Positions 1-6,290 of a DNA stretch of 11,405 nt are shown here, piece after piece. Numbering within the stretch: position 1 is the stretch's first letter; each line of letters opens with the position of its first letter. The notes under the pieces are model-generated. The model made no database searches. It was given only the letters and a program-made list of their open reading frames with translations, and was not told the DNA's origin. The stretch is from the NCBI GenBank assembly GCA_964535295.1, contig CAZHUW010000107.1, forward strand, positions 1-11,405, in the 5' to 3' direction. Source of the DNA: SB21 sp964535295. GTDB taxonomy: Bacteria > CLD3 > SB21. The position numbers and the translations under genes were made by a program.

Positions 1-1501
1 GGTGTATTTGACCTTTTTGTTCTGAATGATATTCTCCGACCAATGCCGGAGCCTGCGCTTCTTCGTTGGCAAGGAACTTACCCTGTTTAGCCGTTTTGTA
101 AATATTATAGAACATGATACATGTACCGCCCAGGAACAACGTCCCGCCGATCGACCGCATTACATACATGGGAATGATCTGCGTGACGGTCTCGAGGAAG
201 TTGAAATACTGGAGCATACCGTCCGGTGTGAATTGTTTCCACATCAGACCCTGTGTGATACCGGCCCAGTACATAGGCACTGCATAAAACACGATGCCTA
301 AAAAGCTGATCCAGAAATGCGCGTTGGCCATTTTCTTAGAATACAGGTTCGTATTATATAATCGAGGGATCAGCCAGTAAATGATACCGAAGGTCAGGAA
401 GCCGTTCCATCCCAACGCACCAATATGTACGTGCGCGATGGTCCAGTCGGTAAAATGCGATAAAGCGTTGATGCTCTTGATCGACAGCATCGGCCCTTCG
501 AAAGTGGCCATACCATAAGCCGTAACGGCAACCACCATAAATTTTAATACAGGTTCTTCGCGCACACGATCCCAAACCCCGCGCAGGGTGAGCAAACCGT
601 TAAGCATACCACCCCAGGACGGTGCGATCAGCATGATCGAGAAAACCGTTCCCAGCGACTGCGCCCAATCGGGCAATGCCGAATACAGTAAATGATGCGG
701 CCCTGCCCAGATATATAAAAAGATCAATGCCCAAAAGTGAATGATCGACAGGCGGTAAGAATACACCGGACGCTCCGCCGCTTTCGGCATGAAATAATAC
801 ATGAGGCCTAAGTACGGCGTGGTCAAAAAGAATGCCACGGCATTATGACCGTACCACCACTGTACCAGCGCATCCTGCACGCCGGCGAACACCGAATAAC
901 TTTTAAAAAGAGAGACCGGGATCGCGAGTGAATTGACAACATGCAGTACCGTCACGGTAACCCAGGTCGCAATATAGAACCAGATCGCTACATACATGTG
1001 CCGTTCACGGCGCTTCAGTATCGTGCCGAGCAGATTGATGCCGAATATGATCCAGACAATGGCAATCAAAAGATCGATAGGCCATTCGAGTTCCGCATAT
1101 TCCTTGCTGGTTGTAATTCCCAGCGGAAGCGTAAGCGCGGCACAAACGATGATCAACTGCCATCCCCAGAAATGCAGTTTGCTCAGCAGATCGCTGAACA
1201 TTCGCGCCTTACAAAGCCTTTGCAGGGAATAATAAATTCCCAGAAAGATCCCATTACCGACAAAAGCAAAGATCACTGCATTGGTATGCAGCGGACGCAG
1301 ACGGCTAAACGTTAGATAAGGGATGCCCAGATTCAATGCCGGGACATACAACTGAATAGCCACAATAATGCCGACCAGCATTCCGACCGCGCCCCAGATG
1401 AGCGCCGCGATCGTAAAATTGCGAACGATCGTATTGTCGTACTGAAAGGTCTCAAGGTTCCCCGCCGATGCGGAACCATGAACTTTGGATGCTTGCTCCA
1501 T
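1..1501 (-). CDS. ccoN: cbb3-type cytochrome c oxidase subunit I, CcoN (3' end outside window; probable CcoN-CcoO fusion)
   Basis: Catalytic subunit of the cbb3 heme-copper oxidase in the inner membrane: it reduces O2 to water and pumps protons. The frame is open for 500 codons to the left edge. All cofactor ligands are visible, each offset by +12 from Pseudomonas stutzeri CcoN numbering: H72 and H359 for low-spin heme b, H357 for heme b3 (motif AHVHIGALGWNG), and H219, H269 and H270 for CuB. The cross-linked tyrosine is Y263 (YIWAGPHH) and the proton-path glutamate is E335 (TFEGPM). About twelve hydrophobic segments fill residues 30-470. Start 1501 is preferred because GGAGAGAG precedes it; an in-frame ATG at 1516 lacks a ribosome site. 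It lies 34 bp after ccoS, in the same operon. The frame runs about 30 residues past the last membrane helix and stays open, which suggests a CcoO domain follows, as in many Bacteroidetes; the fusion is inferred. Confidence 0.96.
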   Translation of the reverse strand, partial: MEQASKVHGSASAGNLETFQYDNTIVRNFTIAALIWGAVGMLVGIIVAIQLYVPALNLGIPYLTFSRLRPLHTNAVIFAFVGNGIFLGIYYSLQRLCKARMFSDLLSKLHFWGWQLIIVCAALTLPLGITTSKEYAELEWPIDLLIAIVWIIFGINLLGTILKRRERHMYVAIWFYIATWVTVTVLHVVNSLAIPVSLFKSYSVFAGVQDALVQWWYGHNAVAFFLTTPYLGLMYYFMPKAAERPVYSYRLSIIHFWALIFLYIWAGPHHLLYSALPDWAQSLGTVFSIMLIAPSWGGMLNGLLTLRGVWDRVREEPVLKFMVVAVTAYGMATFEGPMLSIKSINALSHFTDWTIAHVHIGALGWNGFLTFGIIYWLIPRLYNTNLYSKKMANAHFWISFLGIVFYAVPMYWAGITQGLMWKQFTPDGMLQYFNFLETVTQIIPMYVMRSIGGTLFLGGTCIMFYNIYKTAKQGKFLANEEAQAPALVGEYHSEQKGQIH

Positions 1502-1535
1502 AGGCTCTCTCTCCATGATTCGTGTGAATAGTTAA

Positions 1536-1709
1536 TTACGATGTATGATTTTTTTTCAGATCCTTTTCATTTTTTTTATCCAGCAATATCCGAACAGACG
1601 GAGTATAGGTATCGTCAAATTGGCCCGTCTTTACCGCCCAGAGAAACGCGATCAAAAAGCCGCCTGCCGGCATCAAACTGACTATGACTAGAACCACGAT
1701 GATCGTCAT
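1536..1709 (-). CDS. ccoS: cbb3 oxidase maturation protein CcoS
   Basis: Small membrane protein of 57 residues required for the cbb3 oxidase to acquire its heme and copper cofactors. Residues 1-25 form a single hydrophobic helix, followed by the family signature FLWAVKTGQFDD (residues 22-33) and a proline plus RIL segment (residues 37-42), then a short lysine-rich tail. The length matches the family (about 50-70 residues). Its ATG overlaps the ccoI stop in an ATGA junction, and GAGGAG lies about 11 nt upstream inside ccoI, which indicates translational coupling. The ccoI-ccoS-ccoN order is the common arrangement in Bacteroidetes-type clusters. No stop or frame problem is seen. The identification rests on the signature plus context and is firm. 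Confidence 0.93.
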   Translation of the reverse strand: MTIIVVLVIVSLMPAGGFLIAFLWAVKTGQFDDTYTPSVRILLDKKNEKDLKKNHTS

Positions 1710-4177
1710 AAAATATTCGTCTCCTCAACTCCGTATCGGGCTTTCGTCGACAGCCCCGCTCTTTTTGCCTTATACGTCGTCATCAGTACCGCAAAAAGCA
1801 CCGTCGATACCGCGCTCAACGGCATGATGATCGCTGCAGCCAGCGGCGTCAGTTTTCCCTGCACCGCCAGACTCAGCGCAATGAGGTTATAAACAAAGAT
1901 CATAGTGAAACACATATAGACCACGTTCATGCTCTGCCGCGATAATTCAATAAAGGCCGGAAGTTTTGTGAAACCCTCCGCATTCAGGATCGCATCCGAA
2001 CTCGGTGTAAATGAGCTTGTATGTTCTGTAACCGCGATCCCTACATCGCTTTGCTTTAATGCACCCGCATCATTAAGGCCGTCGCCAATCATCATCACCT
2101 TACTATTATTTTGTTGCAGAGCGCGAATATAGTTCAGTTTATCGATCGGCAGCTGTTTGAAAAGCATTTCTGCCTTGGTCCCAAATATCTTCCGAAGCGT
2201 CGAATGTTCCCCATCGTGGTCGCCTGAAAGAATTTTCAGTGCATAGGTACCGTTTAGTTCGGCCATCACTTGAGGCAACCCTGTGCGGTATTCGGAACGG
2301 ATTTTATAAACGCCTTTCAGGTGATGATCGATAGCAACGTACACCCGCGAAACCGGCGCATGAATCGGTTCCTCCGGTTTTTTGGTAAAATGATGACCGG
2401 TAACCCATGCGTGGGAACCAATGGAGATCATATGTTCTCCGATAGCGGCGCGGATACCGAGTCCCGAAACTTCCTCAAAATCCTTTACGTCAATCGATTC
2501 GGCCGGCGTGATCGACTCAAAAATATACCGGCTCATCGGGTGCGTCGACTGGCGTACCAGCGCTCGAACCCAGTTCTGTTCTTCTGTGCTGAGTGTGGTT
2601 CCTTCATATGATAAAGCGCCCGATCGCGGAATCGTCAGTGTACCCGTCTTATCAAATACGATGGTATTGGTTTTGGACATACGCTCCACGACCAGATCGT
2701 TTTTGAGAAACAAATGATGGCGTTCGAATATTCTCAAAGCAGTACCGAAAGTGAATGGAATGGACAGAGGCAATCCGCAACCGCACGCTACGATCAGGAC
2801 CGAGGTGAAAACAGTCATGGCACTACGCGGATCATACACGTACCAATAGGCAGCAGAACTCAATGCAATCGCAAGGATCGCGAAGGTAAAATATTTTGCG
2901 ACCTTTTGAGACATTTGCGAGATCCGGCTCGTATCCTTTTGGGTAAATGCTTCCTGGTTCCACAACTCCGTGAGATAACTTTTAGATACTTCTTTGGTCA
3001 CATCGATCTCAATAGCGCCACCCATTTGTTTTCCGCCTGCGAACACACGCTCTCCAAGCGCTACATGTACCGGCTGGGATTCGCCGGTAACAAAACTATA
3101 GTCGATCAGGGCTTCGTCGGTGCGCAAAATTCCGTCAGCCGGAATCAATTCGTGATGACGGATAATCAGACGGTCTCCTACTGCGATCTCATCGATCGGA
3201 ATACTCTTTTCTCCATCCGCATTTTTTCGCAATGCTGCTATGGGAAAATACGAACGAAAATCACGATCAAAGGACAACTGATAAAATGTTTTCTTCTGGA
3301 AAATTTTTCCGACAATAAGAAAGAACGCAAGCCCGGCGAGCGTATCGAAATAGCCTGAATTACCAAGCCGGAAAAGTTCATACACGCTCCGGCTGAAAAG
3401 CGTCAGCACACCGATCGAGATCGGCACGTCCATATTGATCGTTTTTTGTCGCAGACTGACCCATGCCGATTTGAAATAATCGCTGAGACTGTATAACACG
3501 GGCAAGATCAAAATAAAACTGACGTAGGCAAAAAATTTCCTAAAGCCGAGATCCAGTGTTGCCGTCGAAAGATACCCCGGCATGGACAAAAGCATGATGT
3601 TACCAAAACAAAAACCCGCTATGCCTAATTTGATATACAACGATTTCTCCACTACGGAAAATATGCTGCCTTTATTCCGGTCATAGGCAAAGTTCGGCTC
3701 GTATCCTATCGACGCCAACAGTTCAGCGATCCTGCGAAGCGAAGTTTTATTTTCATCAAAGGTCAAAGCGGCTTCTTTTTTGAGAAAATTCACATGCGAC
3801 GTTATGACGCCGGGATCCAGTTTCTGCAGATTTTCCAGCAGCCAGATGCAGGCATTACAGTGAATTTGCGGCAGGAACAGCGTCACACGCGCTATGCCGT
3901 TTTGGGAGAAATGTACGATTTTATTGCGAAGGCTCGGCACATCGAGATAGGCATATTCCCGGGTTTTCACTTTTTTCGGAGAGACGCGAACCTGTTCCTC
4001 AAACTGATAATAACCGGTCAGCTCTTTTTGGCTGAGCAGTTGATAAACGAAAAGACATCCCTGGCAGCAGAATATGCGTTCGCCCTCATGGATCGTATCG
4101 TCGTCACAGCGGTCCCCACAATGGAAACATGAATAGGAGGTGTTGACGGGAAGAACTGATGGATAGACGGATACCAT
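1706..4177 (-). CDS. ccoI: CcoI-type copper-translocating P1B ATPase with CGC in place of CPC
   Basis: Inner-membrane ATPase of 823 residues that exports Cu(I) for the CuB site of cbb3 oxidase (family role). The N-terminus has a cysteine-rich metal-binding domain (C17xxC20, C24, C37C38xxC41; PF12156 type), then an HMA domain with the CxxC motif C107-C110. Catalytic motifs are complete: TGES (364-367) in the actuator domain, DKTGT with phospho-acceptor D509, HP (546-547) in the nucleotide-binding domain, and GDGLND (698-703). Late-helix residues Y763-N764 and M785...S788 match the Cu(I) site pattern of P1B-1 pumps. The transmembrane metal motif is unusual: C465-G466-C467 replaces CPC, with a proline four residues on (P470). 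ATG at 4177 is 32 bp after the uspA stop, in an AT-rich spacer without an obvious Shine-Dalgarno site. The adjacent ccoS and ccoN support CcoI over a general CopA exporter. Confidence 0.93.
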   Translation of the reverse strand: MVSVYPSVLPVNTSYSCFHCGDRCDDDTIHEGERIFCCQGCLFVYQLLSQKELTGYYQFEEQVRVSPKKVKTREYAYLDVPSLRNKIVHFSQNGIARVTLFLPQIHCNACIWLLENLQKLDPGVITSHVNFLKKEAALTFDENKTSLRRIAELLASIGYEPNFAYDRNKGSIFSVVEKSLYIKLGIAGFCFGNIMLLSMPGYLSTATLDLGFRKFFAYVSFILILPVLYSLSDYFKSAWVSLRQKTINMDVPISIGVLTLFSRSVYELFRLGNSGYFDTLAGLAFFLIVGKIFQKKTFYQLSFDRDFRSYFPIAALRKNADGEKSIPIDEIAVGDRLIIRHHELIPADGILRTDEALIDYSFVTGESQPVHVALGERVFAGGKQMGGAIEIDVTKEVSKSYLTELWNQEAFTQKDTSRISQMSQKVAKYFTFAILAIALSSAAYWYVYDPRSAMTVFTSVLIVACGCGLPLSIPFTFGTALRIFERHHLFLKNDLVVERMSKTNTIVFDKTGTLTIPRSGALSYEGTTLSTEEQNWVRALVRQSTHPMSRYIFESITPAESIDVKDFEEVSGLGIRAAIGEHMISIGSHAWVTGHHFTKKPEEPIHAPVSRVYVAIDHHLKGVYKIRSEYRTGLPQVMAELNGTYALKILSGDHDGEHSTLRKIFGTKAEMLFKQLPIDKLNYIRALQQNNSKVMMIGDGLNDAGALKQSDVGIAVTEHTSSFTPSSDAILNAEGFTKLPAFIELSRQSMNVVYMCFTMIFVYNLIALSLAVQGKLTPLAAAIIMPLSAVSTVLFAVLMTTYKAKRAGLSTKARYGVEETNIL

Positions 4178-4209
4178 GTGATTTGTTTCGTTAAAAAATT
4201 TTTATTTGA

Positions 4210-5061
4210 TTATAAATTGTGTGTAAACGAACGCAACGTAAGAACGGGAATGATCGATGTATTGACTACTTCTTCCGTCACACTGCCCATGATCAGACGT
4301 TTAAGGCCTGTGCGTCCGTGTGTGCTGATCGCGATCAGATCGATCCCGTTCTTTTGCGCATATTCAATGATTCCGGTGTTTTCTACAAATGCACCATACA
4401 CACCGGTACGAAAATTGACACCGGAAAGGTCAAGTCCGTCGAGAAATTTAACAAACTCCTCTTCGGCAAAACCCCGTGATTCATGCGAATACGCAACGCT
4501 GACATGGAGAAAATGAAGTTCCGCGCCGAATTCCCTTGCCAGGCCGATCACTTGCGGGCCCACCTGTTTGCAAAGTTCCGAAAAGTCAACGGGGAATAGG
4601 ATCTTCATAAAACGGTCCCTTATGCCTGCCTGCCGTATGGTCAGAACGGGGCATGGTGCCATTCGAACAACTCGCTCCGCATTGCTTCCGAGAAAATAAT
4701 CTGCATCACTACGTCCGTGCGTACCCATCACGATGAGATCTGATCCGTGTTTCTTAGCGGCTTCAACAATCTCCAGATGCGGCTTGCCCATTTCGATCGC
4801 CACGCTTACCGGAATTTCACGCGGAAAGAAACGCACCCATTCCCGCATTTTCTCATGAACCACTTTTCGGATCTCTTCGTTTACCAAAGAAAAGTCCGCC
4901 TGCAGATCCAGATTGACCGGATTCATCAGGTATGTCGCTTCATCCACATAAACCAGATCCAGAGATGCTTGATACTTTTTAGCCATCATGATCGCATAAT
5001 CCAGCGCATGGCGGGCGATATCCGAAAAGTCTGTTGGAAATAAAACCTTCTTTATTTTCAT
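4210..5061 (-). CDS. Tandem-domain universal stress protein (UspA family)
   Basis: Cytoplasmic protein of 283 residues made of two Usp domains (about 1-145 and 150-283). Each begins with the family's first strand (KKVLFPTDFS at 4-13, MKILFPVDFS at 152-161). The ATP-binding loop of domain 1 reads GTHG (113-116) followed by GS (125-126) with eight residues between, one fewer than the usual G-2x-G-9x-G(S/T). Domain 2 has STHG (246-249) and GS (259-260) with the normal nine, but S replaces the first glycine. Nucleotide binding is therefore plausible and not assured. Usp proteins are general stress or energy-state factors, often induced on oxygen limitation; the specific role here is unknown. It is the first gene of a probable uspA-ccoI-ccoS-ccoN transcript, 32 bp before ccoI, downstream of an FNR-like palindrome. 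Confidence 0.93.
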   Translation of the reverse strand: MKIKKVLFPTDFSDIARHALDYAIMMAKKYQASLDLVYVDEATYLMNPVNLDLQADFSLVNEEIRKVVHEKMREWVRFFPREIPVSVAIEMGKPHLEIVEAAKKHGSDLIVMGTHGRSDADYFLGSNAERVVRMAPCPVLTIRQAGIRDRFMKILFPVDFSELCKQVGPQVIGLAREFGAELHFLHVSVAYSHESRGFAEEEFVKFLDGLDLSGVNFRTGVYGAFVENTGIIEYAQKNGIDLIAISTHGRTGLKRLIMGSVTEEVVNTSIIPVLTLRSFTHNL

Positions 5062-5065
5062 AAGT

Positions 5066-5080
5066 CTTTGTAAAACAAAG
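5066..5080 (-). promoter_or_regulatory. Hairpin in the uspA leader, abutting the start codon
   Basis: A perfect 6-bp inverted repeat, CTTTGT / ACAAAG with a 3-nt loop, ends four nucleotides before the uspA ATG at 5061. In the transcript the 3' arm occupies the place where a ribosome binding site would lie, and no other Shine-Dalgarno sequence is visible. It could modulate uspA translation, or be a DNA operator with half-site ACAAAG. The stem has four A-T pairs of six, so it is weak as RNA. The repeat is seen directly; any function is inferred. Confidence 0.4.
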
Positions 5081-5107
5081 ATCAGTTACTTTTTTTTGTT
5101 ATAGATA

Positions 5108-5136
5108 AATCTAATCTAAACAAGAACTTTTTCCAA
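5108..5136 (-). promoter_or_regulatory. Candidate sigma70-like promoter for uspA-ccoISN
   Basis: On the minus strand TTGGAA (5136-5131) and TAGATT (5113-5108) are separated by 17 bp, each matching four of six consensus bases. Transcription would start near 5101, giving a leader of about 40 nt. The centre of the palindrome at 5156-5173 would then sit near -63, close to the -61.5 class I position of FNR/CRP activators. TAGATT occurs twice in overlapping register (also 5118-5113), so the exact -10 is uncertain. The region is AT-rich and chance matches are easy. Confidence 0.3.
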
Positions 5137-5155
5137 TGACCTTATTCATAGGAAT

Positions 5156-5173
5156 ACATGACTTTTGTCATGT
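5156..5173. promoter_or_regulatory. FNR/CRP-type operator palindrome
   Basis: ACATGACTTTTGTCATGT is an 18-bp perfect inverted repeat with the TGAC-N4-GTCA core, the half-site geometry of FNR-family operators (FNR consensus TTGAT-N4-ATCAA; TTGAC-N4-GTCAA for relatives such as DNR). It lies 95-112 bp upstream of the uspA start and downstream of the fnr terminator, so it would serve the uspA-ccoI-ccoS-ccoN transcript. The fnr-like gene is immediately upstream and keeps the recognition-helix Glu and Arg. The palindrome is direct observation; its use by this regulator is inferred. Confidence 0.6.
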
Positions 5174-5237
5174 TTTTTATTCGATAAATTTATGTAAAAT
5201 CAGTATTACTTTGTGAATTTATTAACACAAAATAATC

Positions 5238-5265
5238 AAAAAAAACTCAATCGGACGGATTGAGT
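5238..5265 (-). terminator. Rho-independent terminator of the fnr-like gene
   Basis: On the minus strand an 8-bp perfect stem, ACTCAATC / GATTGAGT with a 5-nt loop (5253-5257), runs directly into eight T residues (5245-5238). It begins 20 bp after the fnr stop codon. Because no convincing terminator lies between the tRNA and fnr, this may also be the end of any read-through from the heme operon. It separates the regulator from the uspA-cco transcript. Confidence 0.88.
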
Positions 5266-5285
5266 ATATCGGATAATTAGGACTA

Positions 5286-6002
5286 TTAATCGTAAAGATG
5301 GGCCGTTTTAACGAGGGCTTGTTGATTGATGATCCGGATCTTGCGTCCGGTGAGGTCGATCATCTTTTCTTCTTTAAATTCGGACAAAAGGCGGATAATG
5401 GTTTCTGTTGCCGTTCCCACAAGGTTAGCCAGATCCTCGCGGCTGAGAGCCACGGTGATCAACCCGTGGTCGTTTTCAAATCCATAATTCTCTTTAAGCA
5501 TCAGTAGGGTTTCAGCAAGCCGTTCTCTAACATTCTTCTGCGCCATTTCGGCAATTTTATTTTCGGCAGACTTCAGATCATGCGACAAAAGATGCATCAT
5601 CTTCATCGACAGTTCCGCATTGGTATTCATGATCGTAAAGAAAATATGTTTGGGAACGAAACAAATATAAGCGTCTTCGAGCGCCGTAGCCGATGCCGTG
5701 TAATTCTCCCCGCTCAGCAATGCGCGATACCCGAGGATGTCACCTTCTTTGGCAATGCGGACGATCTGTTCTTTCCCGCCATATCCGAGTTTATATACTT
5801 TGACCTTCCCTTTATTCAGACAGTATAAACCCGATGGCCGGTTACCTTCAAAGAACACATTCTGCCCTTTTTTATAAACGTTACCCGCTTTATTCAGCGA
5901 TAAACTATCGAGGTCTTCACTGCTTAAACTCTTAAAGATCGAACAATCCCTCGTCTCGCAAGTTTCGCACGTTGGCACTTCAATTTTCTTATTAATATTC
6001 AT
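5286..6002 (-). CDS. FNR-like Crp/Fnr-family regulator with probable Fe-S cysteines
   Basis: Cytoplasmic transcription factor of 238 residues. An N-terminal cysteine cluster C12-x2-C15-x4-C20 precedes a cyclic-nucleotide-binding-fold sensor domain (about 25-140), a dimerisation helix (about 140-165) and a winged helix-turn-helix (about 165-230). Aligned by eye, C114 (ALEDAYICFVP) coincides with E. coli FNR C122 (ALETSMVCEIP), so all four [4Fe-4S] ligands have counterparts, with one residue less between the second and third. Recognition-helix residues E200 and R204 (TETIIR) match E209 and R213 of FNR, with Ile where FNR has S212. It is therefore probably an oxygen-sensing regulator. ATG 6002 is chosen; an upstream in-frame TTG at 6029 would add nine residues. 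Neither start has a clear ribosome site. It lies between the heme operon and the cbb3 operon, both natural FNR targets. Confidence 0.9.
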   Translation of the reverse strand: MNINKKIEVPTCETCETRDCSIFKSLSSEDLDSLSLNKAGNVYKKGQNVFFEGNRPSGLYCLNKGKVKVYKLGYGGKEQIVRIAKEGDILGYRALLSGENYTASATALEDAYICFVPKHIFFTIMNTNAELSMKMMHLLSHDLKSAENKIAEMAQKNVRERLAETLLMLKENYGFENDHGLITVALSREDLANLVGTATETIIRLLSEFKEEKMIDLTGRKIRIINQQALVKTAHLYD

Positions 6003-6117
6003 ACTAACAACATTTCGGGCATTCAACAAATATTGACAAAAAAGGTGAATTCCACAACAACTTTTTTAAAAAATAAAGAGGATAGATGTACGAATAGTTT
6101 AACCCCAAATGGGCGAA

Positions 6118-6146
6118 ATTATTTCGGGAGACAATAATAAATGCAA
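6118..6146 (-). promoter_or_regulatory. Candidate promoter for the fnr-like gene
   Basis: In the 198 bp between the fnr start and the tRNA, minus-strand TTGCAT (6146-6141) and AATAAT (6123-6118) are spaced by exactly 17 bp and match four and five of six sigma70 consensus positions. Transcription would begin near 6111, leaving a leader of about 110 nt to ATG 6002. The rest of the interval is AT-rich, and I see no other gene and no good FNR box in it. Support is by consensus match only. Confidence 0.33.
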
Positions 6147-6200
6147 CAAAATATTTAGGAGAAATCGTAATCCTGCAGTAAGGACAGTCATTGAAACAAG

Positions 6201-6273
6201 TGTCCCCTAGGGGATTTGAACCCCTGTTACTGCCGTGAAAGGGCAGTGTCCTAGGCCTCTAGACGAAAGGGAC
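6201..6273 (-). tRNA. tRNA-Glu, anticodon UUC
   Basis: The minus strand folds as a full cloverleaf. The acceptor stem is GTCCCTT with AGGGGAC (one T-G wobble). The anticodon stem is CTGCC / GGCAG and its loop CTTTCAC gives anticodon TTC at 6239-6237. The T arm is AGGGG / CCCCT with loop TTCAAAT. The discriminator at 6201 is A and the 3' CCA is not encoded. The D-arm segment GTCTAGAGGCCTAGGAC is typical of bacterial tRNA-Glu. It reads glutamate codons GAA/GAG and, when charged, is also the substrate of glutamyl-tRNA reductase (HemA), the entry point of C5 heme synthesis. It starts only 17 bp after the hemL stop in the same direction, so it is probably cotranscribed with the hem genes and released by processing. 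Confidence 0.97.
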
Positions 6274-6290
6274 TATGAAAATGTTACGAT

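Noticed and set aside
941..1315. A 124-codon plus-strand frame opposite ccoN
   Set aside because: It is antisense to the heme-ligand region of ccoN, has low-information composition and no start signal.
2714..3358. A 214-codon open frame on the plus strand opposite ccoI
   Set aside because: It lies wholly antisense to conserved ccoI domains, shows no recognisable motif or membrane pattern, and has no ribosome site or operon context; it is a shadow of the coding frame.
6003..6029. Upstream in-frame TTG start for the fnr-like protein (nine extra residues)
   Set aside because: TTG is a rare start, no Shine-Dalgarno sequence precedes it, and the ATG at 6002 keeps the whole cysteine cluster; the longer form cannot be excluded.
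6114..6126. Inverted repeat CGAAATTATTTCG upstream of the fnr-like gene
   Set aside because: A short AT-rich 6-bp palindrome around a single base, without FNR spacing and without a T tract; it also overlaps the candidate -10. It is compatible with chance.
6164..6186. Possible terminator after tRNA-Glu (TCCT / AGGA stem)
   Set aside because: Only a 4-bp stem and no following T run, so I do not call a terminator here.
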